A DNA stretch of 64,000 bases from Pelagibacteraceae bacterium AG-325-E08 (GTDB taxonomy: Bacteria; Pseudomonadota; Alphaproteobacteria; Pelagibacterales; Pelagibacteraceae). This document shows positions 33,364-42,820 of the stretch, one piece after another (the first letter of the stretch is position 1; the number at the start of each line of letters is the position of its first letter). Location of the stretch: NCBI GenBank assembly GCA_003282985.1, contig QBYE01000002.1, forward strand, positions 32,399 through 96,398, given 5' to 3'. The notes beneath the pieces were generated by a model. That model was not told where the DNA came from. It was given only the letters and a program-made list of their open reading frames with translations, and searched no databases. The position numbers were made by a program, and so were the translations under genes.

Positions 33364-34908
33364 TTAAAAGAAGCCTAATTTCTTTTCAGCATAAGACACG
33401 TGTAAGTTCTTATTCTGTCTATAATGACTAAGCATCATTTTATGAGTCTCTCTTCCAACTCCTGATTGTTTGTAACCACCAAATGGTGAGTGAGCTGGAT
33501 ATGCGTGATAACAATTAGTCCACACAATTCCTGCTTGTATTGCTCTACCCATTCTATAAGCAATATTACCATTTCTAGTCCAAACACCTGCACCTAAACC
33601 ATAAAGAGTGTCATTAGCAATTTCTAATGCTTCTGCCTCATCTTTAAATTTAATTACAGATACTACAGGGCCAAATATTTCTTCTTGAGAAATACGAGAT
33701 TTGTTGTTGGTTTCAAAAATTGTAGGCTGGATATAATTTCCTTTTTCCAATCCACTATTAAGTTTACCAACAGCACCACCTGCAAGAACTTTTGCACCTT
33801 CTTTTTTACCAAGATCAAGATAAGATTTGATCTTTTCCATCTGCTCAACTGAAGCTTGGGCTCCAATCATGGTTTCCATTTTCAGTGGATTATCCTGAAC
33901 AACTGCTTTAGTTCGAGCAATGCATTTCTCCATAAATTTATCATAGATAGACTCTTGAACTAATGCTCTACTTGGACAAGTACATACCTCACCTTGGTTT
34001 AGATTAAACATTACAAAACCTTCAACACATTTATCTAAGAAGTCATCATCTTTTTCCATGATATCTTCAAAGAATATATTTGGAGATTTTCCACCTAATT
34101 CCAATGTGATAGGAATAATGTTTTGAGCAGCATACTGCATGATTAATCTTCCAGTAGAAGTTTCACCAGTAAAAGCAACTTTAGCAATTCTTTTTGAAGA
34201 TGCTAAAGGTTTACCTGCTTCTAATCCAAAACCGCTTACTATGTTTACAACTCCTGGAGGTAATAAATCACCAATCAGTTCCATCATAACCATAATTGAA
34301 GCTGGTGTTTGTTCTGCTGGTTTTAAAACAGAACAATTACCTGCAGCTAAAGCTGGAGCTAATTTCCATGTTGCCATTAATAATGGAAAATTCCATGGAA
34401 CAATCTGTGCAACTACACCTAATGGTTCAGGTATATTGTAAGAGTATTGAGAATTACTTATCTCAGCAACAGAACCTTCTTCAGCTCTTATTACTCCAGC
34501 AAAATATCTCCAGTGGTCAATTACCAATGGTAAATCTGCTGCCATACACTCTCTTATAGGTTTTCCATTATCTAAACACTCAGCTGTAGCTAATAAATTT
34601 AGATTTTTTTCAAGAACATCAGCTATTTTCATCATTATATTTGATCTTGTAGTGATGTCAGTTTTTCCCCATGTTGTAAAAGCTGCGTGAGCTGCATCTA
34701 ATGCTGCCTCCACATCTTTATCATTTGATCTTGCAACTGAACAGATAGTCTCATTTGAAATCGGGCTAGGATTATCAAAATACTTGCCTGATAAAGGTTC
34801 TACAAATTTTCCATTTATGTAGTTTCCATACTTCGATTTGAATGGAAATTTTACCTTTAAATGAGAGGTATCTAAAACAGATGATACTTTCATTGCTTCT
34901 GCACTCAT
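33364..34908 (-). CDS. aldehyde dehydrogenase (AldB/ExaC-like, acetaldehyde or propanal type)
   Basis: 514 residues when started at ATG 34908, which has an excellent ribosome site (AGGAG, 8 bases before). Motifs: [44 protein letters not shown], base Glu in [14 protein letters not shown], catalytic Cys in [15 protein letters not shown], and [19 protein letters not shown]. It matches the roughly 506-residue bacterial acetaldehyde/chloroacetaldehyde dehydrogenases that pair with DUF779. The frame remains open for another 64 codons upstream, encoding a Lys/Arg-rich stretch to an ATG at 35100. The longer form may also be made. Confidence 0.92.
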   Translation of the reverse strand: MSAEAMKVSSVLDTSHLKVKFPFKSKYGNYINGKFVEPLSGKYFDNPSPISNETICSVARSNDKDVEAALDAAHAAFTTWGKTDITTRSNIMMKIADVLEKNLNLLATAECLDNGKPIRECMAADLPLVIDHWRYFAGVIRAEEGSVAEISNSQYSYNIPEPLGVVAQIVPWNFPLLMATWKLAPALAAGNCSVLKPAEQTPASIMVMMELIGDLLPPGVVNIVSGFGLEAGKPLASSKRIAKVAFTGETSTGRLIMQYAAQNIIPITLELGGKSPNIFFEDIMEKDDDFLDKCVEGFVMFNLNQGEVCTCPSRALVQESIYDKFMEKCIARTKAVVQDNPLKMETMIGAQASVEQMEKIKSYLDLGKKEGAKVLAGGAVGKLNSGLEKGNYIQPTIFETNNKSRISQEEIFGPVVSVIKFKDEAEALEIANDTLYGLGAGVWTRNGNIAYRMGRAIQAGIVWTNCYHAYPAHSPFGGYKQSGVGRETHKMMLSHYRQNKNLHVSYAEKKLGFF

Positions 34909-35100
34909 TTTTTTTCTCCTCTTTTTATTGTTAGTTGACTTTATGTTATTGTTTTTTCTAGATCTTTTTAAACGTTTCTTAGTCGCAGTTTTTTTTGCAA
35001 CTTTTTTTTTCGTTTTTATTTTTTTTCTAGATGATTTGACCAATTTTAATTTTTTATTTTTGGTCTTTTGTTTTGCTATTTTTTTTCTGTTAATAGCCAT
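34909..35100 (-). other. in-frame lysine-rich extension (64 codons) ahead of the aldehyde dehydrogenase
   Basis: From ATG 35100 the reading frame runs without a stop into the dehydrogenase. The 64 extra residues are over half Lys and Arg with Ala, Thr, Ser and Asn (for example [19 protein letters not shown]), much like histone-H1-type tails. No ribosome site is seen before 35100. Either it is a 5' untranslated A-rich region that is open by chance, or a nucleic-acid-binding tail of a longer isoform. The presence of Ala/Thr/Val codons among the Lys codons is hard to explain by poly-A alone. Confidence 0.4.
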
Positions 35101-35216
35101 AAGTTATTTAACTAGATATTGTTTAGAGTTACTATTTTTATTAATTATTATTTTCTACCTATAATTGTAAAATACCATATATTGTGTTTACAATTTTAAT
35201 TATTAATATTTTTTAT

Positions 35217-36125
35217 ATGGATAAAAATTTTTTTAAAACAACAAGAATATTAGATGGTGGAATGGGTCAAGAACTTCTTAGCAGAGGGATGAAGCCTAAG
35301 GGAACCTTATGGAGCGCTAGTGCACTTTTAGATGAAAATTATCATGATCTTTTACTAAATGCCCATTTAGATTATATCAAAGCAGGAGCAGAGGTTATCG
35401 TTACAAATACATTCGCAACTAGAAGAATTAGATTAGTAGAAAATAAAGTTGAGCATAAATTTAAGTATCTGAATACTAAAGCAGGTGAAATTGCAAAAAA
35501 AACAAAAGATGATTATCCAAATATCTTGATTGCTGGGGGCCTTCCTCCTCAAAATTCGACTTATAAAGCTGACGATAGATCCGAAGACATAATAAAAGAT
35601 GATTTTTATAATCAAGCAAAATTAATAGACCCATTCATTGACTTTTTTTATTTTGACGTTTTGAGCAGTATTAAGGAGATAAATGTTGCAACCCAAAGTA
35701 TTGAAGAATTCAATAAACCTTATTTGATAGGGGTACATATTTCTGAAGGCACGAAATTACCTAGTGGTGAAAAAATTTCAGAACTAATAGATAAATTAAA
35801 GAATCAAAAATTACTTGGTATTATTCTGTCTTGTGTTTCCCCTGAAAACTATAAATTAAATTTAAATGAAATTAAAAGCTTAGGAGTACCATTTGGATTT
35901 AAATTAAATGGATATTTAAAAACTGCACCATTATCTAATAATAACAAAACCAATAATAAAAATGATTTCTTACAACCAAATGAGTTTTTAGGTAAAAGAA
36001 AGGATTTGTCTCCTAATAAAATGCTAGAGTTTGTAAAAGAGTTTAAAGACTCTGGGGCTACAATTTTAGGTGGGTGTTGTGAAACTACTCCAGCACATAT
36101 TAAATCATTTGCATCACTTAAGTAA
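35217..36125 (+). CDS. homocysteine S-methyltransferase family protein
   Basis: 302 residues from ATG 35217; an earlier in-frame GTG at 35184 would add residues unlike the family. It starts TRILDGGMGQELLSRG, the homocysteine-binding D-GMG pattern, and has the zinc ligands in LSCVSPEN and GGCCETTPAHI. Family members methylate homocysteine from betaine, S-methylmethionine or related donors. With no cobalamin domain, this is the B12-independent short type, useful in SAR11, which depends on reduced sulfur. The upstream 116 bases show no SAM-V or other riboswitch motif that I can recognise. Confidence 0.85.
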   Translation: MDKNFFKTTRILDGGMGQELLSRGMKPKGTLWSASALLDENYHDLLLNAHLDYIKAGAEVIVTNTFATRRIRLVENKVEHKFKYLNTKAGEIAKKTKDDYPNILIAGGLPPQNSTYKADDRSEDIIKDDFYNQAKLIDPFIDFFYFDVLSSIKEINVATQSIEEFNKPYLIGVHISEGTKLPSGEKISELIDKLKNQKLLGIILSCVSPENYKLNLNEIKSLGVPFGFKLNGYLKTAPLSNNNKTNNKNDFLQPNEFLGKRKDLSPNKMLEFVKEFKDSGATILGGCCETTPAHIKSFASLK

Positions 36126-37004
36126 TTTTTTGTTGTCTGCTTTTCTAACAAAATAAATACCTACTGAAACTGCTATTAGAGAAATTAATACTTTAGTGGT
36201 GATCAATTCTTTCAAGAATATGTAACTTAAAATAGTACCAAAAATAGGAATTAAATAGGAAACTTGAGATTGAAAAATTAATCCATTATTAACTAAAACT
36301 CTAAATCTAAGTAACCAAGCTAGACCTGTTGAAACAAGTCCTAAATATATTACAGAAATAGTTGAGTCCAGTCTTGGAGATACATTCCAAGGTTGTTCAA
36401 TAAAACCTACCAATGGAATTAGAATAATTGTAGCCCAAATTAAAATTGAACCAGTTACATTTTCATTCTTTTTCTTGCTGATTTTTAAAGTTAAAACTCC
36501 ACCAATTACATAACATGTAGAGCCTAAAAGAATTAAAAGCGCTGATACAAAATTATTTTCATCAATTAATAAGTTGTCTGAAAATAAATAAAGTATGCCA
36601 GAGAAACCAATCAAAATTCCAAAAGTTTTTATAAAATTAAATTTTTCATTTTTTGTATAAAAATGACCCAGCACAGTTGAACTAAGAGGTGTAGTAGACA
36701 TAAGAATTGCTGCAAGATTACTCTGGACTGATTTAATTCCATAAGCAATGAGGAAAAAAGGAGCTACTAAATTAATGAATCCTATTAATGCAAACCAATA
36801 CCAATCTTTTGAAAATGCTTCTATCTTGATATCTTTATAATAACAAAGCAGTAAAACAGGTATGGCTCCAAAAAAAACTCTGAGAAAAGCAATCGTCACT
36901 GGTCCAAAAGAGTAAGTAGCAATTTTAATATTAAAAAAAGCTGAAGCCCAGATCAATGCTAACAAAACTAATAATATATAATCTAGTAATTTTGGTTGTC
37001 TCAT
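36114..37004 (-). CDS. EamA/DMT-family transporter
   Basis: 296 residues with ten hydrophobic helices arranged as two EamA repeats: LLDYILLVLLALIWASAFFNIKIA...PVTIAFLRVFFGAIPVLLL and, in the second half, GSILIWATIILIPLVGF. The end has LIPIFGTILSYIFLKELIT. It exports or imports small metabolites such as amino acids or nucleosides; the substrate is unknown. It overlaps the YbaK-type gene by 4 bases (shared ATGA) and the methyltransferase tail to tail by 12 bases. Confidence 0.9.
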   Translation of the reverse strand: MRQPKLLDYILLVLLALIWASAFFNIKIATYSFGPVTIAFLRVFFGAIPVLLLCYYKDIKIEAFSKDWYWFALIGFINLVAPFFLIAYGIKSVQSNLAAILMSTTPLSSTVLGHFYTKNEKFNFIKTFGILIGFSGILYLFSDNLLIDENNFVSALLILLGSTCYVIGGVLTLKISKKKNENVTGSILIWATIILIPLVGFIEQPWNVSPRLDSTISVIYLGLVSTGLAWLLRFRVLVNNGLIFQSQVSYLIPIFGTILSYIFLKELITTKVLISLIAVSVGIYFVRKADNKKLLK

Positions 37005-37480
37005 TCTATTAACTCTTTAATTGATCCTTTGGTAATTTTATTTAAGTCTTTGAAGCTAATTTTGAATACACAATTAGGATGGCCTGCTGCAGCGAATAAA
37101 TAATTAAATCTCTCTAAAGAACTATCAATTAGAATACTAGTTTCATTTAAATGACCAATTGGAGAGACACCGCCTATTGTGAAACCTGTAACATTTTTTA
37201 CATCATCAGCTGAAGCCATAGATGCATCTTTTACATTCAGAATTTTTTTAATTTTATTCAAAGAAGCTTTTTTGTCTCCAGCTACAAGACACAGAGTATA
37301 ATTTTTTTCTGTTTTAAAAAGTAAACTTTTAACAATTGAACCAACTTGACAACCTAAAGATGAAGCAGCTTCTAAAGCTGTTCTTGCAGAACTATCAAGT
37401 AAAATCACTCTCTGATTTTGATCGAATTCCTTCAATAATTTTTCAACTCTTTTGACTGGCTCTTTGATTAATAAAGTCAT
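37001..37480 (-). CDS. YbaK/EbsC-type aminoacyl-tRNA deacylase
   Basis: 159 residues of the YbaK/ProX fold: SARTALEAASSLGCQVGSIVKSLLFKTEKNYTLCLVAGDKKASLNKI, with the catalytic Lys region GDKKA, then VTGFTIGGVSPIGH and FAAAGHPNCVFKISFKDL. Such proteins remove wrongly attached amino acids from tRNA (Cys-tRNA-Pro, Ala-tRNA-Pro and similar). The exact target is not predictable. It overlaps the EamA gene by 4 bases and is divergent from glnA across about 140 bases. Confidence 0.88.
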   Translation of the reverse strand: MTLLIKEPVKRVEKLLKEFDQNQRVILLDSSARTALEAASSLGCQVGSIVKSLLFKTEKNYTLCLVAGDKKASLNKIKKILNVKDASMASADDVKNVTGFTIGGVSPIGHLNETSILIDSSLERFNYLFAAAGHPNCVFKISFKDLNKITKGSIKELIE

Positions 37481-37621
37481 TATTCAACTAGTAATTGTTA
37501 GTTATTTTTAACATTTAATTATACACTCATGTGAAAAATGCATAGGTGTTATTAAGTAAAAGAACATTCTTTAACAGTCTTTATTTGGTATCACAAGACC
37601 CAGAATTATAAAGGAGATCAC

Positions 37622-39028
37622 ATGAGTGCAACAGATGTATTAAAAACTATCAAGGATAAAGACATAGAATACGTGGATTTAAGGTTTACCGATCCAAGAG
37701 GTAAACTTCAGCACGTAACCATGGATGCTAAAATGGTCGATGATGAAATGTTAAATGAAGGTATATTTTTTGATGGTTCGTCTATAGCAGGTTGGAAAGC
37801 TATTAATGAGTCTGACATGATACTAAAGCCTGATTTAACAAGAGCAATTGTAGATCCTTTTACATCTCATAACACTATGAATCTTTTTTGTGATATTTTA
37901 GATGCAATTAAAAAAGATCCTTATGAAAGAGATCCAAGAGGAACAGCTAAAAAAGCTGAAGCTTACTTAAAAAGTACAGGTATTGGAGATAAAGCATTTT
38001 TTGGACCAGAGGCAGAATTTTTCGTATTTGACGATGTAAGATTTAAAAATGATATGAATGAAACAGGTTTTAAAATTGATAGTAAGGAAGGCCCTTATAA
38101 TTCTGGAAGAGAATATGAAAATGGAAACATGGGTCATAGACCGGGTATTAAAGGTGGTTACTTCCCAGTTCCTCCGGTCGATAGTGAACAAGATATGAGA
38201 AGTGAATATTTGAAAGCAATGAAGGACATGGGTATTAAAGTTGAAAAACATCACCATGAAGTTGCTCCAAGTCAACATGAGCTTGGAATGTATTTTGGAA
38301 CTTTGGTGGATCAAGCAGATAATTTACAATTGTATAAATATGCTGTTCATATGGTTTCTCACTCATTTGGTAAAACTGCAACTTTTATGCCTAAACCTGT
38401 CAAAGGTGATAACGGTTCAGGAATGCACGTTCACCAATCAATTTGGAAAGGTGACACTGCATTATTTTCTGGTGATAAGTATGCTGGTTTATCCGAAACT
38501 GCATTGCATTATATCGGTGGAATTTTAAAACATGCTAAGGCTATAAACGCATTTTCAAATGCAACAACTAACAGTTACAAAAGATTAATTCCGGGATTTG
38601 AGGCTCCTGTTTTATTAGCTTATTCAGCAAGAAACAGATCAGCATCATGTAGGATTCCTATTACTTTAAGTAAAAAAGCTGCAAGATGTGAAATTAGATT
38701 TGGTGATGCGGCAGGTAACCCTTATTTAACTTTTGCTGCTATGCTAATGGCTGGTTTGGATGGAATTAAAAATAAAATTGATCCAGGTAAATCATTCGAT
38801 AAAGATCTTTATGCATTATCAGAAGATGAGGTTAAAAAAATTCCAACTGTTTGTGGATCTCTAAGGGAAGCTATGGAAAGTTTAGATAAAGATAGAGATT
38901 TTTTAAAAGAAGGAAATGTTTTTACTGATGATCAAATTGATGCTTACATCGCATTAAAATTTGAGGAAATACATAATTTTGAACACACTCCGCATCCTAT
39001 TGAGTTTGAGATGTATTACAGCTGTTAA
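37622..39028 (+). CDS. glnA: glutamine synthetase type I
   Basis: 468 residues, the size of GSI. Motifs: [17 protein letters not shown], the ATP/metal site [43 protein letters not shown], and the [11 protein letters not shown] flap region. The Tyr of [10 protein letters not shown] near residue 395 sits where adenylylated enzymes carry the modified Tyr. It makes glutamine from glutamate and ammonium. A strong ribosome site (AAAGGAG) and a 140-base upstream region are present. amtB lies 30 kb away, so the nitrogen genes are not clustered. Confidence 0.97.
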   Translation: MSATDVLKTIKDKDIEYVDLRFTDPRGKLQHVTMDAKMVDDEMLNEGIFFDGSSIAGWKAINESDMILKPDLTRAIVDPFTSHNTMNLFCDILDAIKKDPYERDPRGTAKKAEAYLKSTGIGDKAFFGPEAEFFVFDDVRFKNDMNETGFKIDSKEGPYNSGREYENGNMGHRPGIKGGYFPVPPVDSEQDMRSEYLKAMKDMGIKVEKHHHEVAPSQHELGMYFGTLVDQADNLQLYKYAVHMVSHSFGKTATFMPKPVKGDNGSGMHVHQSIWKGDTALFSGDKYAGLSETALHYIGGILKHAKAINAFSNATTNSYKRLIPGFEAPVLLAYSARNRSASCRIPITLSKKAARCEIRFGDAAGNPYLTFAAMLMAGLDGIKNKIDPGKSFDKDLYALSEDEVKKIPTVCGSLREAMESLDKDRDFLKEGNVFTDDQIDAYIALKFEEIHNFEHTPHPIEFEMYYSC

Positions 39029-39031
39029 ATA

Positions 39032-39202
39032 TTACTGTCTAGTTTTAGCAATTTTATTTTTGCCAGAACCTTTTTTAACAATGTAATCTTGAGTTCCGTT
39101 TGCTCCAGTTTCCACAGATTTAATAAGAGATCTTATAAAATTTTTTCTCTTTTCTTTTCTGTCTTCACTATTTAGCAAATTTCTAAATTCAAAAACGTTC
39201 AT
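39032..39202 (-). CDS. 56-aa uncharacterised small basic protein
   Basis: ATG 39202 opens 56 codons ending with TAA at 39032-39034, 3 bases from the glnA stop on the other strand. The peptide starts MNVFEFRNLLNSEDRKEKRKNF, has a short helix and then a polar part TGANGTQDYIVKKGSGKNK. Balanced use of Gly, Gln, Thr and Asp makes it look coding. It lies 57 bases after sufA on the same strand and might be the last gene of that operon. I recognise no family. Confidence 0.55.
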   Translation of the reverse strand: MNVFEFRNLLNSEDRKEKRKNFIRSLIKSVETGANGTQDYIVKKGSGKNKIAKTRQ

Positions 39203-39259
39203 TCATAAAATATATACTATCTATGCATTTATTGCAATGCTGATATGTTCAAAATGGGA

Positions 39260-39592
39260 CTATACTTTAAATGACTCTCCACAGCCACAACGCTCGGTTT
39301 CATTTGGGTTGTTAAAAACAAATGTTGAGGAAAAGTCCTCTTTCTTATAATCCATCTCTGTTCCTAAAAGATACATAACTGCAGCTGAATCTATATAAAC
39401 TTTAACGCCTTTATCCTCTATTACCTCATCATTAGGATTGATCTCCTTTGAGTACTCCATAACATATGACATCCCAGCACATCCTCCAGACTTTACTGAA
39501 ACTCTCACTCCTATTGCATTTTCTTCAGCACCAGACATTATTTCTTTTATTCTTGAAGCAGCATTGTCACTTAATTTAATTATTGAATTCAT
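39260..39592 (-). CDS. sufA: iron-sulfur cluster A-type carrier SufA/IscA
   Basis: 110 residues of the HesB/IscA family: SDNAASRIKEIM, VSVKSGGCAGMSYVMEY with the first conserved Cys, and the C-terminal NETERCGCGESFKV with the Cys-x-Cys pair. It receives Fe-S clusters from the SufBCD scaffold and hands them to target enzymes. It is the last clear suf gene and its start overlaps the sufT stop by 1 base. Confidence 0.93.
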   Translation of the reverse strand: MNSIIKLSDNAASRIKEIMSGAEENAIGVRVSVKSGGCAGMSYVMEYSKEINPNDEVIEDKGVKVYIDSAAVMYLLGTEMDYKKEDFSSTFVFNNPNETERCGCGESFKV

Positions 39593-39888
39593 TATAAATT
39601 CAACTCCAATTTAGCAGCATCAGACATCATATCTTTTGTCCAAGGTGGATCCCATACTAATTCTAAATCAACATCCTCTATCTCCTCTACTTGCATAGCA
39701 CCTTCCTTTACCTCTTTAGGTAAGCTTTCAGCTACAGGACAGTTTGGGGTTGTTAATGTCATTTTAATTTTTGCTTTTTTTTGATTTACTTGAACATCGT
39801 AAATTAGACCTAGATCATAAATATTCACTGGAAGCTCAGGGTCATAAATCTTTTTTATTTCTTCAATTATTTTATCTTTTATTTCCAT
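39592..39888 (-). CDS. sufT: SufT-like MIP18/DUF59 Fe-S maturation protein
   Basis: 98 residues: the MIP18 domain begins IKKIYDPELPVNIYDLGLIYDV (DPE motif), then KIKMTLTTPNCPVAESLPKEV with the conserved Cys, and closes VDLELVWDPPWTKDMMSDAAKLEL. SufT assists cluster delivery under high demand. Its place between sufU and sufA is typical of alphaproteobacterial suf operons. Confidence 0.92.
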   Translation of the reverse strand: MEIKDKIIEEIKKIYDPELPVNIYDLGLIYDVQVNQKKAKIKMTLTTPNCPVAESLPKEVKEGAMQVEEIEDVDLELVWDPPWTKDMMSDAAKLELNL

Positions 39889-39894
39889 AGAATA

Positions 39895-40359
39895 TCATTT
39901 TTCTGTACTAATTTCTTTTCCGTCATTCTCCATTGCTGAGACTAATGTATGCCAAGATAATGTAGCACATTTTACTCTCATTGGGTATTGTTTAACACCT
40001 GACAAACACATCAACTTTGTTTTATCATCTTCCTTTAATATATTAGATTTAAGTTTGGGGTTTTCTTTTATCATTCCTAAAAAATCTTCAATAATTTCTT
40101 TAGCTTCATTATCACTCTTACCTTTCATTAAATCTGTCATAATTGAAGCTGATGCCATTGAAATAGCACAACCACTACCTTCAAAAGAAATGTCTTCCAC
40201 TTTTCTTTGATCATTTAATTTTAAATAAACATGTACATTATCTCCACATAATGGATTATTTCCTTTAGCATCTTTATTAAAGTTATCAGTCTTACCTAAG
40301 TTTCTAGGATTCTTACCATGTTCTAATATTATTTCTTGATATAATTCTTTTAAATTCAT
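39895..40359 (-). CDS. sufU: SufU/IscU-like scaffold or sulfur-relay protein
   Basis: 154 residues of the NifU-N family: LYQEIILEHGKNPRNLG, NNPLCGDNVHVYLKL with the first Cys and the Asp, SFEGSGCAISMASASIMTDLMKG with the second, and MRVKCATLSWHTLVSAM with the third. The insert between the second and third Cys is the mark of SufU. It takes persulfide sulfur from SufS, whose gene overlaps by 4 bases. Confidence 0.93.
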   Translation of the reverse strand: MNLKELYQEIILEHGKNPRNLGKTDNFNKDAKGNNPLCGDNVHVYLKLNDQRKVEDISFEGSGCAISMASASIMTDLMKGKSDNEAKEIIEDFLGMIKENPKLKSNILKEDDKTKLMCLSGVKQYPMRVKCATLSWHTLVSAMENDGKEISTEK

Positions 40360-41576
40360 TTTAAATCAAAAATCTTTTTACATTTATTAATTGACTCATT
40401 TAGTTGGTCAAAATCTTCTTTTGTATTGTACACGCCAACTGAAGCTCTGGCACTTGCTGGTATTTCTAATTTATCATGAAGTATTTGACAACAATGATGG
40501 CCAGCTCTTATTGCAACACCATCCTCATCTAAGATTGTAGCAATATCGTGTGGGTGTACACCTTCAATTGTAAATGATAAAACTCCTCCTTTATTTTTTG
40601 GGTTACCAATTATTTTTACTGAGTTATTTTTTCTTAAAACTTCTTGACCATACTCAATTAATTCTCTTTCATGTTTTATTATATTTTCAATACCAATATT
40701 TTCTAAAAATTTGATTGACTGATCAAATGCTATTACTTGTGCAGTAGCCATTGTTCCTGCTTCATATTTGTTTGGTAAATCTCCATAAGTAATTCTATCT
40801 TTCTTTACTTCTTTGATCATTCCTCCTCCACCTTGATAAGGTGGTAATTCCTCAAGCCATTTTTTTTTACCATATAAAATTCCTAATCCTGTTGGTCCAT
40901 ACATTTTATGACATGAGATTGCATAAAAATCACAATCAAGATCTTGTACATCTATTTTTAAATGTGGGGCACCCTGACACCCATCTACTACTACTATAAT
41001 TCCTTTAGAGTGAGCAAGTTCAGTTATCTCTTTAATTGGTAGTATTGCCCCCGTAACATTTGATAAATGATTAACTGCTATTACCTTTGTTTTTGGTGTT
41101 ATCATTTTTTCAATATTCTCAATTGGAATTTCACCTTGATCATTAATTTCTGCAAAATTAATCTTTATATTTTTTGATTTTCTTAGATAATGCCACGGCA
41201 CATAATTAGAATGATGTTCTAGTTCAGTTAATAATATTTCATCCCCCTCATCTAAGTATTTTTGTCCTAAAGTATTTGCTACCAAATTAAGTGCTTCTGT
41301 TGCACCTTTTGTAAAAACAATCTCATTTTTATCTTTTGCATTAATATATTTTTGAACTGATGATCTTGTATTTTCATATAAATTAGTGGCAGCTACGGCT
41401 AAATAATGGATGCTTCTTCCTACATTAGAAAATTGTTTTGTATAAAACTCGTTTATCCTATCAATAACTACTTTAGGTTTTTGTGAAGAATTAGCACTAT
41501 CTAAATAGACTAAATCATTATTTTGTATTTTTTCATCAAATATAGGAAATTCTTTTTTAATATCATCTATATTCAT
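40356..41576 (-). CDS. sufS: cysteine desulfurase SufS
   Basis: 406 residues, class V aminotransferase fold. VYLDSANSSQKP starts the N-terminus, EIVFTKGATEALNLVA follows, the PLP Lys is in YAISCHKMYGPTGLGILYG, and catalytic Cys in IRAGHHCCQILHDKL. It strips sulfur from cysteine to give alanine and an enzyme persulfide for SufU and SufBCD, and probably for tRNA thiolation by MnmA. Four-base overlaps with sufD and sufU mark a tight operon. Confidence 0.96.
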   Translation of the reverse strand: MNIDDIKKEFPIFDEKIQNNDLVYLDSANSSQKPKVVIDRINEFYTKQFSNVGRSIHYLAVAATNLYENTRSSVQKYINAKDKNEIVFTKGATEALNLVANTLGQKYLDEGDEILLTELEHHSNYVPWHYLRKSKNIKINFAEINDQGEIPIENIEKMITPKTKVIAVNHLSNVTGAILPIKEITELAHSKGIIVVVDGCQGAPHLKIDVQDLDCDFYAISCHKMYGPTGLGILYGKKKWLEELPPYQGGGGMIKEVKKDRITYGDLPNKYEAGTMATAQVIAFDQSIKFLENIGIENIIKHERELIEYGQEVLRKNNSVKIIGNPKNKGGVLSFTIEGVHPHDIATILDEDGVAIRAGHHCCQILHDKLEIPASARASVGVYNTKEDFDQLNESINKCKKIFDLK

Positions 41577-42820
41577 TCTTTTAATCCAATCATATTTTTA
41601 ACTAAATTTTTAATTTCTGTATCTGTTATTTTTTCAACTACATCTAACAGAAAACCATTAATCAAAAGTTCTTTTGACTGTTGATAATTCAATCCTCTAG
41701 ACATTAAATAAAATATCGAGTTTTCATCAAGACTTCCTGATGCAGATCCATGAGAACATTTTACGTCATCAGCGTATATTTCTAGTTCAGGCTTAGCGTT
41801 AAATTCGGAAGTTTCATCAAGTAAAATTGCTTTACTTAATTGATATCCGTCAGTTTTTTGTGCCTTTGAGTCTACAAATATTTTACCTTGATAGGCAGAT
41901 TTTGAATTTTTCCCTAAAACACTTTTTATCAATTGATAACTTTTTGTATTTTTAACCAAATGGTTAATTATAGTTCTTATTTCGTGATGTTGCCCATCAT
42001 TTAATGAGAAAATACCATTTACGAATGCTGATGAATATTCTCCTTTTAAGTTACAATTAATTTCATTTTTTGAAAAATTCGATCCTGAAGATAGGACAAA
42101 AGTCTCTGAAACACTGTTATTATCTTGTTCAATATTATTATAAGAATATCTGATATTTTTATTTTGTGCTTTATCAATCTTATAATTTTTTAAAATAGCA
42201 TTTTCTTTTAAATCAAAATTATAAAAAATATTAATGAAATTATTTTCTGATCCATCATTAAACAAGTCTATTAATCTTAAAGAACTATTTTGTTCTAGTT
42301 GAAATTCTAATTTTAAATTAAAATTTTTAGATTTAATTTTGTTATTTGTAGAGTGATAAACAACAAGAGGTTTTTTTAAAGTATAATTCTTTTTTACAGT
42401 AATTTTGTAACATTTATTTGTGAAAGCATTATTTAAAGATATGAGAGAATTATCATCTTCTAATCTATTCACAAATTTAAAATCATCATTAATTTCTATC
42501 TTATCATGATCTTCATGAGTAAAATCAACCTTCTCCACTTTTCCATTTATGAAGACAATTTTATTATGTTCTATACCTTCTACAAAAATTGAGGTGTCAA
42601 CTTTGTTAGTGAAAGAATAATCGTTATAAAAACTTAATTCACCAATATTTTTTTTAATAATTTGGCTTAAGTCTGAAAATTTCCAGTTTTCAAGTTTTCT
42701 AGTTGGAAAACCAGTTTCTAAAAATTTATTTAAATACATTTTTTTTAATTCAACATCTTTTTCAGAAAAAGCTGAGGTTTTAATTATTTTTTCAAAATCT
42801 GTTTTAATTTGTTCAGTCAT
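41573..42820 (-). CDS. sufD: Fe-S cluster assembly scaffold subunit SufD
   Basis: 415 residues. The N-terminal part has FPTRKLENWKFSDLS, the family's WK(Y/F)(S/T) pattern. The C-terminal beta-helix has SKSAYQGKIFVDSKAQKTDGYQLSKAILLDETSEFNAKPELEIYADDVKCSHGSASGSLDENSIFYLMSRG in broken repeats, with the conserved His of the KCSHG motif. It forms the scaffold with SufB and SufC. The middle is Asn- and Lys-rich and poorly conserved, as usual for SufD in AT-rich genomes. Confidence 0.93.
   Translation of the reverse strand: MTEQIKTDFEKIIKTSAFSEKDVELKKMYLNKFLETGFPTRKLENWKFSDLSQIIKKNIGELSFYNDYSFTNKVDTSIFVEGIEHNKIVFINGKVEKVDFTHEDHDKIEINDDFKFVNRLEDDNSLISLNNAFTNKCYKITVKKNYTLKKPLVVYHSTNNKIKSKNFNLKLEFQLEQNSSLRLIDLFNDGSENNFINIFYNFDLKENAILKNYKIDKAQNKNIRYSYNNIEQDNNSVSETFVLSSGSNFSKNEINCNLKGEYSSAFVNGIFSLNDGQHHEIRTIINHLVKNTKSYQLIKSVLGKNSKSAYQGKIFVDSKAQKTDGYQLSKAILLDETSEFNAKPELEIYADDVKCSHGSASGSLDENSIFYLMSRGLNYQQSKELLINGFLLDVVEKITDTEIKNLVKNMIGLKE

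Noticed and set aside
35101-35216. Possible SAM-V riboswitch upstream of the homocysteine methyltransferase
   Set aside because: SAR11 often has one before related genes, so I looked for the conserved pseudoknot segments. The sequence is plain AT-rich with no matching blocks.
37967-38314. 115-codon frame antisense to glnA
   Set aside because: It lies wholly inside glutamine synthetase, whose motifs are intact. The translation has no recognisable pattern.
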